Positions 25,957 to 34,672 of a stretch of 64,000 bases of DNA are shown here, piece after piece (position 1 is the first letter of the stretch; every line of letters begins with the position of its first letter). Below the pieces are notes generated by a model. That model was not told the DNA's origin. It ran no database searches and saw only the letters and a program-made list of their open reading frames with translations. The translations under genes were made by a program, and so were the position numbers. Source of the DNA: Streptomyces violascens (GTDB lineage Bacteria; Actinomycetota; Actinomycetes; Streptomycetales; Streptomycetaceae); contig NZ_BMUA01000020.1 in assembly GCF_014649955.1 (NCBI RefSeq), positions 81,164 through 145,163 of the forward strand. Direction: 5' to 3'.

Positions 25957-27045
25957 TTGCTGAACCTCCCGTCCGAGTACAGGACAACCACGCTCAAGGA
26001 CGGCACAGTGAGCCTTGATACCCGCGCCTTTCCACATGAGGCGCTGGGCGAGCAAACTGTCGTGATCAGGCCCGATTACATAGGAATCTGCCGGGCGGAC
26101 ACCAAAGAGATCTACGGATCTCGCGATGTCCCGGAGGACCGGGGTCCGCTATTCGGTCATGAACTTGTCGGCACTGTTTCCTCCGCTGGGGCGGCTACGG
26201 GGTTTCGCGAGGGCGAGACCGTGACCTTCAATCCGAACATCACGCCGACGCGTACCACTGGATTCGCTGAGTACATCTTTGTGCACGGCACGGCAGAACA
26301 GCTGGAGCAAGCCGTCGTGCGTGTTCCAGAGGCTGGAATCCGGAGCAACATCTGGATGCCGGAGCCGTTCTCCTGCATCGTTCATGCGCTGAAGAAGCTG
26401 CTCGAACTGGCTGATCTCGACTCGCTCCGCGGGAAGCGGGTGGCAGTCATCGGCGCCGGATGCGCCGGCCTCATGTTCGCCATGTATGCCCGGCATCTGG
26501 GCGCGGACATGACCGTGTTCAACCGCAACGAAGACCGGCGGTCCTTCGCACGCGAGCAGGGAATCCTCGCCGAAACGGAAATCTACGCGCTCGCGGACGT
26601 CGAGGAATTCCGCGACGGTTTCGATGTCGTCATCATCGCTCCCACCATTGTCAGTACGGACATCCTCAAAACGTCGGCAGCGATAGCGGCCGATGGCGGA
26701 ATTCTCTTCGTATACGGCGGTACGCGCGCGGGAGACACCTTCCCCCCCAGCAAGGCTGATATCGACACGATTCGCAGGCAGGAACTCAGCGAGTCCGTGA
26801 CGCACCTGGGAAAGCAACTCGACATTTCAGGCGCCTATGGGTGTTATAGGGAAGACTACGAGGAGGGGTTCAGGCTGCGCGCAGAATATCCGGAAGCGTT
26901 CCCTCTCCAGAAACTCACCTCTCGGTTGATCAGTCTCGAAGATTTCCCCGAGCTCGTCACGGACATCGCCGCGGGAAAGAAGGACCTGCCCGGAAAGGTG
27001 TTGATCGAGATGCCCTCCGCGAAGCGATACATAAGTAAGGCATGA
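25957..27045 (+). CDS. Zinc-type alcohol dehydrogenase-like protein 2
   Basis: A 362-residue medium-chain dehydrogenase starting at TTG 25957 with an excellent AGGAG at 5 nt. Catalytic ligands appear in Gly-Ile-Cys-Arg-Ala-Asp and Gly-His-Glu-Leu-Val-Gly, a Glu in Met-Pro-Glu-Pro-Phe-Ser-Cys, and the cofactor site Gly-Ala-Gly-Cys-Ala-Gly. The structural zinc Cys cluster is absent, as in dehydrogenase 1. Its codons are visibly richer in A/T-ending triplets than the five upstream genes, hinting at a separate origin. Last gene of the cyclitol operon. Confidence 0.82.
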   Translation: MLNLPSEYRTTTLKDGTVSLDTRAFPHEALGEQTVVIRPDYIGICRADTKEIYGSRDVPEDRGPLFGHELVGTVSSAGAATGFREGETVTFNPNITPTRTTGFAEYIFVHGTAEQLEQAVVRVPEAGIRSNIWMPEPFSCIVHALKKLLELADLDSLRGKRVAVIGAGCAGLMFAMYARHLGADMTVFNRNEDRRSFAREQGILAETEIYALADVEEFRDGFDVVIIAPTIVSTDILKTSAAIAADGGILFVYGGTRAGDTFPPSKADIDTIRRQELSESVTHLGKQLDISGAYGCYREDYEEGFRLRAEYPEAFPLQKLTSRLISLEDFPELVTDIAAGKKDLPGKVLIEMPSAKRYISKA

Positions 27046-27768
27046 GGAGAAGGCCACGGCATCCGCAGTGCGATTTCTTTCCACTCCGGCAGAAGCTCCT
27101 CGTCGGTCGAGCGCGGAACAGCGAGGGCGGGGAGCTACCGGAGTGATCACGGCTTGCCCATGCACACGCTTGGCGGCCCTCGTCGACGGCTGTCGGCGCA
27201 GGAAGTAGCCCTGTGCCACGCCGCTGCCGTCGGCCAGGGCCGCCGTCCGGAACGTGTGGGAGGGCGCCTTCGCCAAACTGGCTCCAGATACCTGGGCTGT
27301 CGCGTGAACCTGTCCGACCGGCACCAACGCCTGTTGGCCGATGTACTCGCCGTAGGGCTCCTACCCGCTCGCAGTCACTGGTGGCCATACGGTCCAAGCG
27401 CACAGCTTGATCAACCGGCTCAGCCAGGACCTCGACGTCGCGACCGCGAACCCGGACTCCATAGAAAGCATCGTCGCCATTGTCCGAAGAGGGCCCCCTC
27501 GCCACCTGGTTTGCCGAGCATGAGATCTGACCCCGGGCAGGAGGCATCGTGAGCGAATTCGGCACGTCGCCGGACGAAGGCCGTGACAAGCGGCTGGCTG
27601 GCTCTGGCCTCGATCATTCATGAGAGTCCATCAGGTCCCTTTGCGGTGGGTGTCGGTCGGGATTTTCGGCGTCTGGGTAGGTTGAGTGCCCGGCTGTCGC
27701 GTCGGGTGGGCGCCGGGTTCCACGGCTCCGGTGGGCTGGTGACGCTCGCAGGGATGGGAAAGTGCTGG
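27046..27768. other. Decayed stretch after the cyclitol operon
   Basis: No intact gene. Plus-strand frames give broken protein-like bits, such as Trp-Glu-Gly-Ala-Phe-Ala-Lys-Leu-Ala-Pro near 27250 and Leu-Ile-Asn-Arg-Leu-Ser-Gln-Asp-Leu-Asp-Val-Ala-Thr-Ala near 27410, in different frames with stops between. They suggest one or two dead genes that I cannot identify. No clear terminator hairpin follows the operon. Confidence 0.5.
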
Positions 27769-28790
27769 TCAGCCGGGGTTCGGGAGGGCGTGGAGCCGGT
27801 TTAGGGCGTCGGTGATCACGTCGGTCCAGGGCCAGTGCTTGGCAAGGCGGAGGTATCGGCGGCGGCCGGTGGTGACGAGCTGGGCAGCAGTGGAGAACAA
27901 CCGGAGCCGCAGGCGGCGGCGTTCCCGCAGGAGGGGCTTGCCGGTCAGGGCGAGCATCAGCATCCAGGTCGGCAGGTCGAGGGCGATCTGCACGCTCTCC
28001 AGCCAGATCTGGTTCTGCGCGGCGTCGCGGAGGGGGAGGCTGCGCAGGCCGGTGGCGCGGGCGGCGCGGATGCGGTCTCGGCCCGGGCTCGCTGCCGGTG
28101 GCGCAGTTCGAGAGCGGCGATCGCCCGGCCAGCCGTGTTGGTGGCGAAGCAGGTCAGCCGCATGCCGTCGGCATCGGTGAAGCGCAACTCGGCGCCGGGG
28201 TGCGGGCGTTCCTTGCGCACGATCAGCCGCAGCTCCTTCGGCCAGCCGGCCAGGCAGTCGCCGGCGAGTTCGGCGACCCAGGCGCCGTCGCGGATGTCGC
28301 CGTCGGGCTCGACAGCCGGCGTCCAGGCCGGGGCCGGTACCTTCAGGACGGCCTGGTGGATGGCGTCGGTGATGGTCATCCCGACCGAGTACGACAGCCA
28401 CCGCCCGCGCCGGGTGAGCCAGGCGACGAACTCGTGGGTGCCGCCGCCGGAGTCGGTGCGGATCAGCGTCTGGCGTCGCCGCCGGAGCCTTTCGGCAGCT
28501 GGGCCATGGCCAGCCTGGTCTGTGGGCCTCGCCGTGGTCAGCGGCGGTGTTGGAGCCCGCGCTGCCGGGCCGCAGCAGGCCCACGACCGGCTCGTCGCAT
28601 CCGCTGCGGCCGTGGTTGTCGCCGAACCCCATCACCGGGTGGTGCCCGAATGTCTTCTTCCAGGTCGCGGTGGCGTCCTGGTTCTCGGAGTGCGCGATGA
28701 CAGGTATCGCCGTCGATGTCCACGATCACCTGCCTGCCCTCGTCCGGCGCCCTCTCGTCCGCCAACGTCCAGACCAGCTCAGCGTCTGTA
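27769..28790 (-). pseudogene. IS1380-family transposase pseudogene
   Basis: Read on the minus strand, the pieces occur in the right order but in several frames: Val-Asp-Ile-Asp-Gly-Asp-Thr then His-Ser-Glu-Asn-Gln-Asp; Gly-Phe-Gly-Asp-Asn-His; Leu-Leu-Arg-Pro-Gly-x-Ala-Gly-Ser-Asn-Thr-Ala-Ala-Asp-His; Lys-Glu-Arg-Pro-His-Pro-Gly-Ala; and a clean C-terminus with Gln-Asn-Gln-Ile-Trp-Leu-Glu. That is the DDE transposase of IS1380-type elements. The first ~100 residues are missing and at least two frameshifts are present, so it is dead. No intact terminal inverted repeats recognised. Confidence 0.82.
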
Positions 28791-29690
28791 GGTCCTGAAA
28801 GAGTTCGTCCACCAACACGTGCATCCCGTACACCAAGGCGCCGGCCGCGAGCTTGGCGTCCTCCGGCAAGGCACCGAAGTCCAGCTCGCCCCCTTCTTCG
28901 TCTTCATCCTCGTCATCGATCACACCGAACATGACAGGCGGAAAGGAGCGGAGCTCAGCCGCCATGGCCAGCAATCGGTCGCGTGTGGCCGCAGCAGCTG
29001 CTGCCGCGTCATATTCGTCCCCGCGCCACTCCCGGCTGCAGCCTGCGCGGCATGGCGGGCCTTGCGAGAGGCCGGATCATCGGGCGGAGCGTCCGGGCCG
29101 TCAGCGGCGGCGAGGCTCTCCTGGGCTAGGTCGGGGTGGAGCTGGACCTCGCACCGATCGACCGTCCACTCGGCCAGCAGGTCGGAGCGCTCCAGCAACT
29201 CTCCCACCACCGAACGGACCGCCTCCTCGGCGAACTCCAGCGCCGGAGCGTCCACGAAGATCTTGAGTAGCGCTCCGCCCGGATAGACGGCCACGATCGT
29301 CTCGTGAAGGTCGACCTCCATCCCGTCCGGGCCTTCGATGCCCTCCACCGAGTCGAGCCCGGATTCGAGGATCGCCACCCCGCCTGCGCGTTGCAGGAGG
29401 TCCATCTCCGGAGCACCCGCCGGAATGCGGGTTTCCAGCTCACCGCATATGTCACGACGGCCAGCGTGGCAGGCCAGGACCATGCCGCGGGGGAAAACGG
29501 CCCATTCCCAAGTGCCCTTGCTCCCGCAACCTGGCTCTCTCGTCACATGAGCGCGCGCAACCGACGGATCGGATCCGAGCAGCTCTCGCACCTCAACAAG
29601 CCGCCTCGGCCGCCGTGTGCCCCAACCGTGCCCTCCAGACCGGAAATCCCCGGTCAACAACGGTGCGATCCGATCCGCGCCAGGAGCCAT
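28780..29690 (-). pseudogene. Frameshifted hypothetical gene, truncated at the IS1380 remnant
   Basis: A minus-strand frame from about 29690 carries a good acidic protein (Glu-Val-Asp-Leu-His-Glu-Thr-Ile-Val-Ala-Val-Tyr-Pro, then Cys-Glu-Val-Gln-Leu-His-Pro-Asp-Leu). Near 29030 the coding sense moves to another frame (Asp-Glu-Tyr-Asp-Ala-Ala, then Phe-Gly-Val-Ile-Asp-Asp-Glu-Asp-Glu-Asp-Glu-Glu). It runs into the transposase remnant at about 28790 without its own stop. The part above 29430 may be a different fragment. Function unknown. Confidence 0.55.
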
Positions 29691-29742
29691 CTGAGCCCCT
29701 GTTTTCGCAGGTCAGGCAGCACACCAGCCCCTCAGAACCCGT

Positions 29743-29789
29743 TGATTCCCAAGCTTAGAGCGCGGGTTCGATTCCCGTCACTCGCTCCA
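29743..29789 (+). repeat. Attachment-site copy 2: 3' half of tRNA-Gly(CCC), no 5' half
   Basis: Identical over 47 bp to 9954-10000, running from the anticodon loop to the encoded CCA. The flank on the left is again not tRNA but resembles the left flank of copy 1. A strong terminator follows. Because the intervening 19.7 kb carries accessory genes and dead mobile-element genes, I read the two copies as island boundaries, this one being the right-hand end. Confidence 0.88.
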
Positions 29790-29795
29790 GAGCCA

Positions 29796-29824
29796 AGGCC
29801 CAGGTCATCGACCCGGGCCTTTTT
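29796..29824 (+). terminator. Terminator after tRNA-Gly fragment 2
   Basis: An 11-bp stem with one mismatch (29796-29806 with 29810-29820), ATC loop and TTTTT. It has the form of a native tRNA terminator, which suggests that DNA to the right is the original chromosomal sequence downstream of the tRNA-Gly gene. The following 200 bp to 30030 show nothing else. Confidence 0.85.
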
Positions 29825-30030
29825 GCTGTGCGGTATCGCTCAGTTGTCGCGTGATGTGGCGTTCATACGTCATGGCACCCGGCCCGCTCCCACCTCGTGC
29901 GATGTGCGGGCATGGTCGGGGCTGCGCCTCGCCGCGCCCGCCGCGCCGACCGCCACCTCCGCCCCCTGCGCCTCGTCGCCCCCATCACACCCCGGGTCTT
30001 CGCCGGTCCGACCACGCCGGGTCCGGGACG

Positions 30031-30486
30031 TCACCGGGGGCGGCAGCACTCCTGTGCCACCGAGACGAAGGACAGCTTCGCCCGGTTCAGTTCGTCCGGC
30101 CGCTCATGGCGTCGCAGACAGTCGACGAGATGCTGCGCCGCCGCGGCGGCTTCCGGCGGGCCCTCCAGGAGCATCAAGCCCAACGCGCGTTGCAACGCGA
30201 CGTCGCCGTCGGCCTGGCCCCGCCCGTTCCGCTCGGTGAGGATCCCGGTCTCCGCGGCTCCGAGGAACTCCGCGTACGTCTGACGGCGCTGGGCGAACTC
30301 GCGGTGGCCGGCCTCGGCGTGGAGCGTCATGCGAACCGATTCGAGCAGTGCCTCCGCCTGGCGGTCCGCGGCGTGCCCCGCCGCGGTGGCCTGCCGGATG
30401 CCGGCGCTGCGGCCGAACCAGCCGGTGACGACGCTGCCCACGATCGCCGACCCCGCCGCGATCAACGCGATCCCCCAGTCACTCAT
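30031..30486 (-). CDS. Small single-pass membrane protein of unknown function
   Basis: About 151 residues from ATG 30486 (the frame reaches further, to 30522). It begins with one membrane helix (Trp-Gly-Ile-Ala-Leu-Ile-Ala-Ala-Gly-Ser-Ala-Ile-Val-Gly-Ser-Val), followed by a charged alpha-helical domain with Arg/Glu/Gln repeats, probably cytoplasmic. No named family. First gene to the right of the inferred island. Confidence 0.7.
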   Translation of the reverse strand: MSDWGIALIAAGSAIVGSVVTGWFGRSAGIRQATAAGHAADRQAEALLESVRMTLHAEAGHREFAQRRQTYAEFLGAAETGILTERNGRGQADGDVALQRALGLMLLEGPPEAAAAAQHLVDCLRRHERPDELNRAKLSFVSVAQECCRPR

Positions 30487-30590
30487 GCCGCCATCCTCGC
30501 CATCGGCCAAGGCGTCCCGCATTCCCTTGCCGAATGTGCGGCGCGAATCACTCCCGGCGCCTCGCCAACCGCGCGCGATAAGATCGGATC

Positions 30591-32429
30591 ATGTCGCCCG
30601 ACGACGCGAACGAAACCGCCCTGACCTGCGGAAACAGCCATCTCCACCCTCCAGTTGTCGGTAGACTGAACACTTCGGGACGACGGACGACGGACGACGG
30701 ACGACGGACGACGGACGACGGACGACGGACGACGGACGACGGACGACGGACGACGGACGACGGACGACGGACGACGGACGACCGGCGAACCGTTCTCTTC
30801 GCTGCCCGGTCGGCCGTGGCCCTGTACCGCCTGCTCGACGTTCTTCCCATATTTTCCGGTGACCACAGGATCACTCGCCTGTTCACCCTGGTCCCTGGTT
30901 CCGAGTTCGGAGCCGACGCCCTCTCCGCGATCGACGCCCTCGGGGGCCGGACGGTCCCATGGAGCGAGGCCGGCGGTCGCGAGTACGACCTGGTCGTCGC
31001 CGCGAGCCCGAAAGGCGACCTGAGCCTGCTGCGCGGGCCGCAGATCCTCCTGCCGCACGGCGCGGGGTTCAACAAGTCGATTCCCGGCGAGGGTTCGGCC
31101 GACTCGGCGTCCGGCCTCGACCCGGCGTATCTGCGACGGAGCCACGGTCACGCCCCGATAGCACTGCACGCCCTGGCCCATCCCGAGCAGGTCTCCCGGC
31201 TGGCCGCCACGGACCCGCGGGCCGCCCGGCGCGCGAAGGTGGTCGGCGATCCCACCCTGGAGCGCTTCCTCGCCTCGGCGTCCCTGCGCGACCGCTATCG
31301 GGCCGCATTGGGCACCGGGGGCCGCGAGCTGCTGGCCCTGGTCTCCACATGGGGTCCCGAGTCCCTCATCCGGCAGCACCCCGGGCTCCCCGCTCGGCTC
31401 GCCGCCCAACTCCCTTACGATCAGTATCAGTTGGCACTCCTGGTCCACCCCAACGAACGCAGCCTGCTCGGTGCGTACGACTTGGCCGAGCGCCTGGCGC
31501 CGGCCCTCGATGCGGGAATGCTCCTGCCGGATCCGCACGAGGAATGGGCCTCCGTGCTGATCGCCGCCGATGCCCTGGTCACCGATCACGGATCCGCGGC
31601 GCTGTACTACTGCGCCGCCCAGGACCGCCCCGTCGTGAGCGTCCATCGGGCCGGGGGCGAGCTGATCCCCGGCAGCCCCATGGACGTACTCCTGTGCGGT
31701 GTACCGCAGTTGGGGCGCGCCGAGGACATCGTCGACGCGCTGCGGGCGTATCGGCCGGGCTCCGGGCAGGCGGCCGCTCGGATGGCGTTCGCGCGCCGCG
31801 GTGAGGCCGCCGGCCTCCTGCGCACCGAGGCCTATGCCCTGCTCGGTCTCACGCCTCCGGCGCACCGCGTCGCGCCCCGGCTCCTGCCCTCGCCCGGGCC
31901 CGCGCCGCGTGTCCCCGCGGCATTCGACGTGCGGGTGGAGAACACGGCAGCGGGGGTCCGGATCAGTCGGCATCCCGCAGGCGCCGGGCCGCCCGGTCAT
32001 CACCTGGCGGTGGAACACGGCGCCGCCGACGAACGGTTCGCTCGTTCCGCGGGCCTGTTGTACCGCCGTCCACTCCCGGAATCCGCCGCTCCCCTGGACG
32101 CGGCCTGGACCGCCGGCGGGTGGACGCGGCACGCCCTGTCCGCCTACCCGGGCTGCCGTTCGGCCGCAGTGCTGCTTCCGTACGATCGATGCCTGCTCAG
32201 AGTCCGTGGTCATGAGCGGACGTACGCCGTCGAGGCCGAACCGCGGTCCGAGGACGGCCGGATCGTACGGATCGACCCGGCCGTCACGCTGTCGGCCGTG
32301 CACGCCCGGCTGCTCTCCCCTCACCCCCTCGGGGCCGGCCCGACCCGCATGGCCTGCCTCGTCGGCGAGCGGGCCTTCCACGTCACCCTCCGTCCGGCCA
32401 CGGACGCCGAGGAGCAACGGGTGATCTAG
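30591..32429 (+). CDS. Conserved hypothetical protein with glycosyltransferase-like fold and N-terminal 7-residue repeats
   Basis: A 612-residue frame. The first 75 residues include tandem Arg-Arg-Thr-Thr-Asp-Asp-Gly units encoded by a 7-bp DNA repeat. The body starts at Arg-Thr-Val-Leu-Phe-Ala-Ala-Arg and contains Leu-Leu-Pro-His-Gly-Ala-Gly-Phe-Asn-Lys, then Leu-Val-x-His-Pro-Asn-Glu and Val-Thr-Asp-His-Gly-Ser-Ala-Ala-Leu. These resemble CDP-glycerol glycerophosphotransferase/GT-B type motifs. Streptomyces genomes carry this family, often with vague names. ATG 30591 is the only standard start before the repeats. It converges with the STAND gene; the two stops share CTAG. Confidence 0.7.
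   Translation: MSPDDANETALTCGNSHLHPPVVGRLNTSGRRTTDDGRRTTDDGRRTTDDGRRTTDDGRRTTDDRRTVLFAARSAVALYRLLDVLPIFSGDHRITRLFTLVPGSEFGADALSAIDALGGRTVPWSEAGGREYDLVVAASPKGDLSLLRGPQILLPHGAGFNKSIPGEGSADSASGLDPAYLRRSHGHAPIALHALAHPEQVSRLAATDPRAARRAKVVGDPTLERFLASASLRDRYRAALGTGGRELLALVSTWGPESLIRQHPGLPARLAAQLPYDQYQLALLVHPNERSLLGAYDLAERLAPALDAGMLLPDPHEEWASVLIAADALVTDHGSAALYYCAAQDRPVVSVHRAGGELIPGSPMDVLLCGVPQLGRAEDIVDALRAYRPGSGQAAARMAFARRGEAAGLLRTEAYALLGLTPPAHRVAPRLLPSPGPAPRVPAAFDVRVENTAAGVRISRHPAGAGPPGHHLAVEHGAADERFARSAGLLYRRPLPESAAPLDAAWTAGGWTRHALSAYPGCRSAAVLLPYDRCLLRVRGHERTYAVEAEPRSEDGRIVRIDPAVTLSAVHARLLSPHPLGAGPTRMACLVGERAFHVTLRPATDAEEQRVI
30681..30778. repeat. Heptanucleotide microsatellite (14 x CGACGGA) inside a coding region
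   Basis: Fourteen perfect tandem copies of the 7-mer, with degenerate partial copies on both sides. Because 7 is not a multiple of 3, gain or loss of one unit shifts the reading frame of the surrounding gene. Such long perfect repeats are rare in Streptomyces coding DNA. Confidence 0.95.
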
Positions 32430-34450
32430 ACCAGGCCGTCGCGTCGCCGGAGGTCCTGGGCCGCCGTACGGTGCGTCTCGGCAGCCGCCGGGTTCCCCTC
32501 GGCCGCGTGCAGGTCGGCGAGGGCGTCGTGGACGCGTGCCCGGTCGAAGCCCGAGCGGCGCCGGCCGGCCCGCGCCAGCGACTGCTCGTACAGCTCACGT
32601 GCCTCGGCCGTACGCCCGAGCCGGTGGAGGACGCCCGCGAGGGCGAACGCCGAACGACCGATCAGCCGCTCGCGGTTCTGGGCCACGAACCCGGCGTGTG
32701 CCTCGCGCAGCAGATCACGGGCCGCCTCAAGGTCTCCCGCCATCGCGTTCGCCTCGCCCATCCGGTACGTCTGGAGCAGGACGCCGTACGGATTGGGAAT
32801 CGCCCGGTGCATGTCGCGGGAGGCGGTGAAGTCCGCCAGCGCTTCACTCCACTTGCCGCGTACGCCCTTGAGCATGCCGCGGTGCTCAAGGGCCGAGGCG
32901 GCGAGCTTGCCGTCCCGTTCGGGGTGCTCCAGCAGAGCAAGGGCGGACATCGCGCCGTTGAGCTGGGCCTCTGCCTCGGTCAACTCCCCTGCCTCCCACA
33001 GCGATCGGGCCAGCTGGCAGCGCGTGCGCACCAGCCACCTCGCGTTCCCGTCCCGGACCGCCGAGTCGACGGTGCGGCGGAACAGCTCGGTCGCCTCGGA
33101 CTGGTGCGGATGATCCAGGGCATGCGTCCACGCGGGCTCGGACAGGGCCACGACCTCGGTGTCCAGCGCACGGCCGTGGGCCAGGCGGGAGCAGCCGAAC
33201 AGCACGTGGCGTTCCTCGTACAGCCAGCGCGCCGCCCGCTCGGCGCGCTCGGCCCGCGCTGCGTCGTCCGCGGCCGCTTCCGGGTCCTCCAGCGGAACGT
33301 CCGGCGCGCCGGGAACAGGGTCGAAGAGGCCCACGACGGTCAGGCGGCCGCCGGCGGCGAAGCGGTCGGCCAGCTGTGCCTGCCGTACGAACCAGCGCAG
33401 CAGCCGCACCTGTGCATCGGCCACCTCCCCCTCGGCCGCCTCGCGGCGGGACCGGCGCAAGGCGTGCGCGCGCTGCGGTCCGGGCAGCCTCAGCTGGCCG
33501 GCCTCCGTCAGCGACAGCAGCCGCAGATCGAGTAATCCGGCCCGGTGCAGCTCCTCCAGGGCGTCCTCGCAGGCATCCGGTCCGAGTCCCGACAGCGCCG
33601 TGGCCGAGTGGAGCGTGAACGTCGCACCGGGGTGATGCGGAAGCAGCCGGTAGAGCAGGGCCGCCGGGCGGGACAGATCCTCGTACGCCATGTCCCAGAC
33701 GTGCTCCACGCCGTCCACGCCCTTCTCGTCCAGCTCGGCCTGGAGACCCGCGAGAATGCGGGACAGCGGACGCAGCCGGTGTGCGCGCACCCACCGGCCC
33801 GCCACGTGCAGCGCCGCGGGCAGACCGTCGCACAGCCGGACCACCGCCCGCGCCGCCTCCGGGTCCGCGGCCAGCCGGTGATCGCGGGCGATCAGCTCAA
33901 GCAGCTCTGCCGCCGCCTGCTCCTCCAGTGGCGGCAGCGCCAGGTCCACCGCGGCTCCGGCTTCGAGGTCGTGCAGCGGACCGCGACTCGTGACGATCAC
34001 CACGCTGTGACCCGACGCCGGAAGCAGGGGGACGATCTCCGAGGCATAACGCGCGTTGTCCAGCAGCAGGATCAGCTTCGTCCCGGAGTCCTCGGAGGTC
34101 CTGTTCCAGTACTGCCTGCACCGAGCCGCGTACTGAGCCTGCACCCGCTCCGGCGCCACATCGAGGGAGATCAGGAGCTGGGAGAGCACATCACCGGGGT
34201 CCAGCACATCGCCTGCCCGGAAGACGTCGAGGTCGACGGACAGCACACCATCGGGAAACGTGTCGCGTTCGAGCAGAGTCCGGGCAAGCAGGCCGGCCAG
34301 CTCCGTCTTCCCCAGGCCACCCGGCCCGCTCAACGACAGGACCAGCGGACGGGAGCGACCCTGCCATTCCGTCACGGCGCGCACAGCGCGTTCTCGCTCC
34401 TCGTCGCGGTTGACGAAGTACACCGGACCCGGCGGAAGTTCGACCCTCAC
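32426..34450 (-). CDS. STAND-type (NB-ARC) ATPase with TPR repeats
   Basis: A 674-residue protein. The N-terminus has Phe-Val-Asn-Arg-Asp-Glu-Glu, Walker A Gly-Pro-Gly-Gly-Leu-Gly-Lys-Thr (about residues 42-49), Walker B Leu-Ile-Leu-Leu-Leu-Asp-Asn-Ala, a Val-Thr-Ser-Arg sensor and Gly-Leu-Pro-Ala-Ala-Leu, the usual NB-ARC set. The second half holds tetratricopeptide-like helical repeats (Ala-Leu-Ala-Asp-Phe-Thr and similar). Unlike AfsR, there is no DNA-binding or BTAD domain. STAND proteins switch between closed and oligomeric states after ligand sensing; here it may be a signalling or defence protein. Partner unknown. Confidence 0.83.
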   Translation of the reverse strand: MRVELPPGPVYFVNRDEERERAVRAVTEWQGRSRPLVLSLSGPGGLGKTELAGLLARTLLERDTFPDGVLSVDLDVFRAGDVLDPGDVLSQLLISLDVAPERVQAQYAARCRQYWNRTSEDSGTKLILLLDNARYASEIVPLLPASGHSVVIVTSRGPLHDLEAGAAVDLALPPLEEQAAAELLELIARDHRLAADPEAARAVVRLCDGLPAALHVAGRWVRAHRLRPLSRILAGLQAELDEKGVDGVEHVWDMAYEDLSRPAALLYRLLPHHPGATFTLHSATALSGLGPDACEDALEELHRAGLLDLRLLSLTEAGQLRLPGPQRAHALRRSRREAAEGEVADAQVRLLRWFVRQAQLADRFAAGGRLTVVGLFDPVPGAPDVPLEDPEAAADDAARAERAERAARWLYEERHVLFGCSRLAHGRALDTEVVALSEPAWTHALDHPHQSEATELFRRTVDSAVRDGNARWLVRTRCQLARSLWEAGELTEAEAQLNGAMSALALLEHPERDGKLAASALEHRGMLKGVRGKWSEALADFTASRDMHRAIPNPYGVLLQTYRMGEANAMAGDLEAARDLLREAHAGFVAQNRERLIGRSAFALAGVLHRLGRTAEARELYEQSLARAGRRRSGFDRARVHDALADLHAAEGNPAAAETHRTAAQDLRRRDGLV

Positions 34451-34672
34451 AACAGCCCCTCGCCCCTACGTAGCGCCCTGCACGCACCACCTGACGATCA
34501 TGCACTCTAGAGACTTTCACCGCCCGGCGTCCGGCACGGCCGAAGTCCCGAGAGCCGCGGTGCGAACGGAGGACGGTGTGCCGCTTACCGCGGCCGGTCC
34601 GCCCATGAGCTCACGGGCCTGGCGGTCGCCCCGACGGGCTTCGGACAGGCCCCGCCCTCACCCGGACCGGGG

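Noticed and set aside
9954..29789. Calling the two 47-bp fragments functional tRNA-Gly genes
   Set aside because: Neither has the acceptor 5' strand, D arm or anticodon 5' stem; the upstream sequences do not fold as tRNA.
30681..30778. CRISPR array
   Set aside because: The unit is 7 bp with no spacers; it is a simple microsatellite.
30483..32417. A 644-codon open frame antisense to the repeat-containing gene, with Ser-Ser-Val-Val-Arg-Arg-Pro repeats
   Set aside because: It is a mirror of the plus-strand gene in high-GC DNA; the protein is Gly/Arg/Gln-rich with no motif, while the plus strand shows conserved sequence.
32426..34450. Antiphage STAND (Avs-like) defence gene
   Set aside because: Walker and NB-ARC motifs with TPRs are shared by many signalling proteins; there is no effector domain such as nuclease, TIR or protease, so the defence role is not supported.
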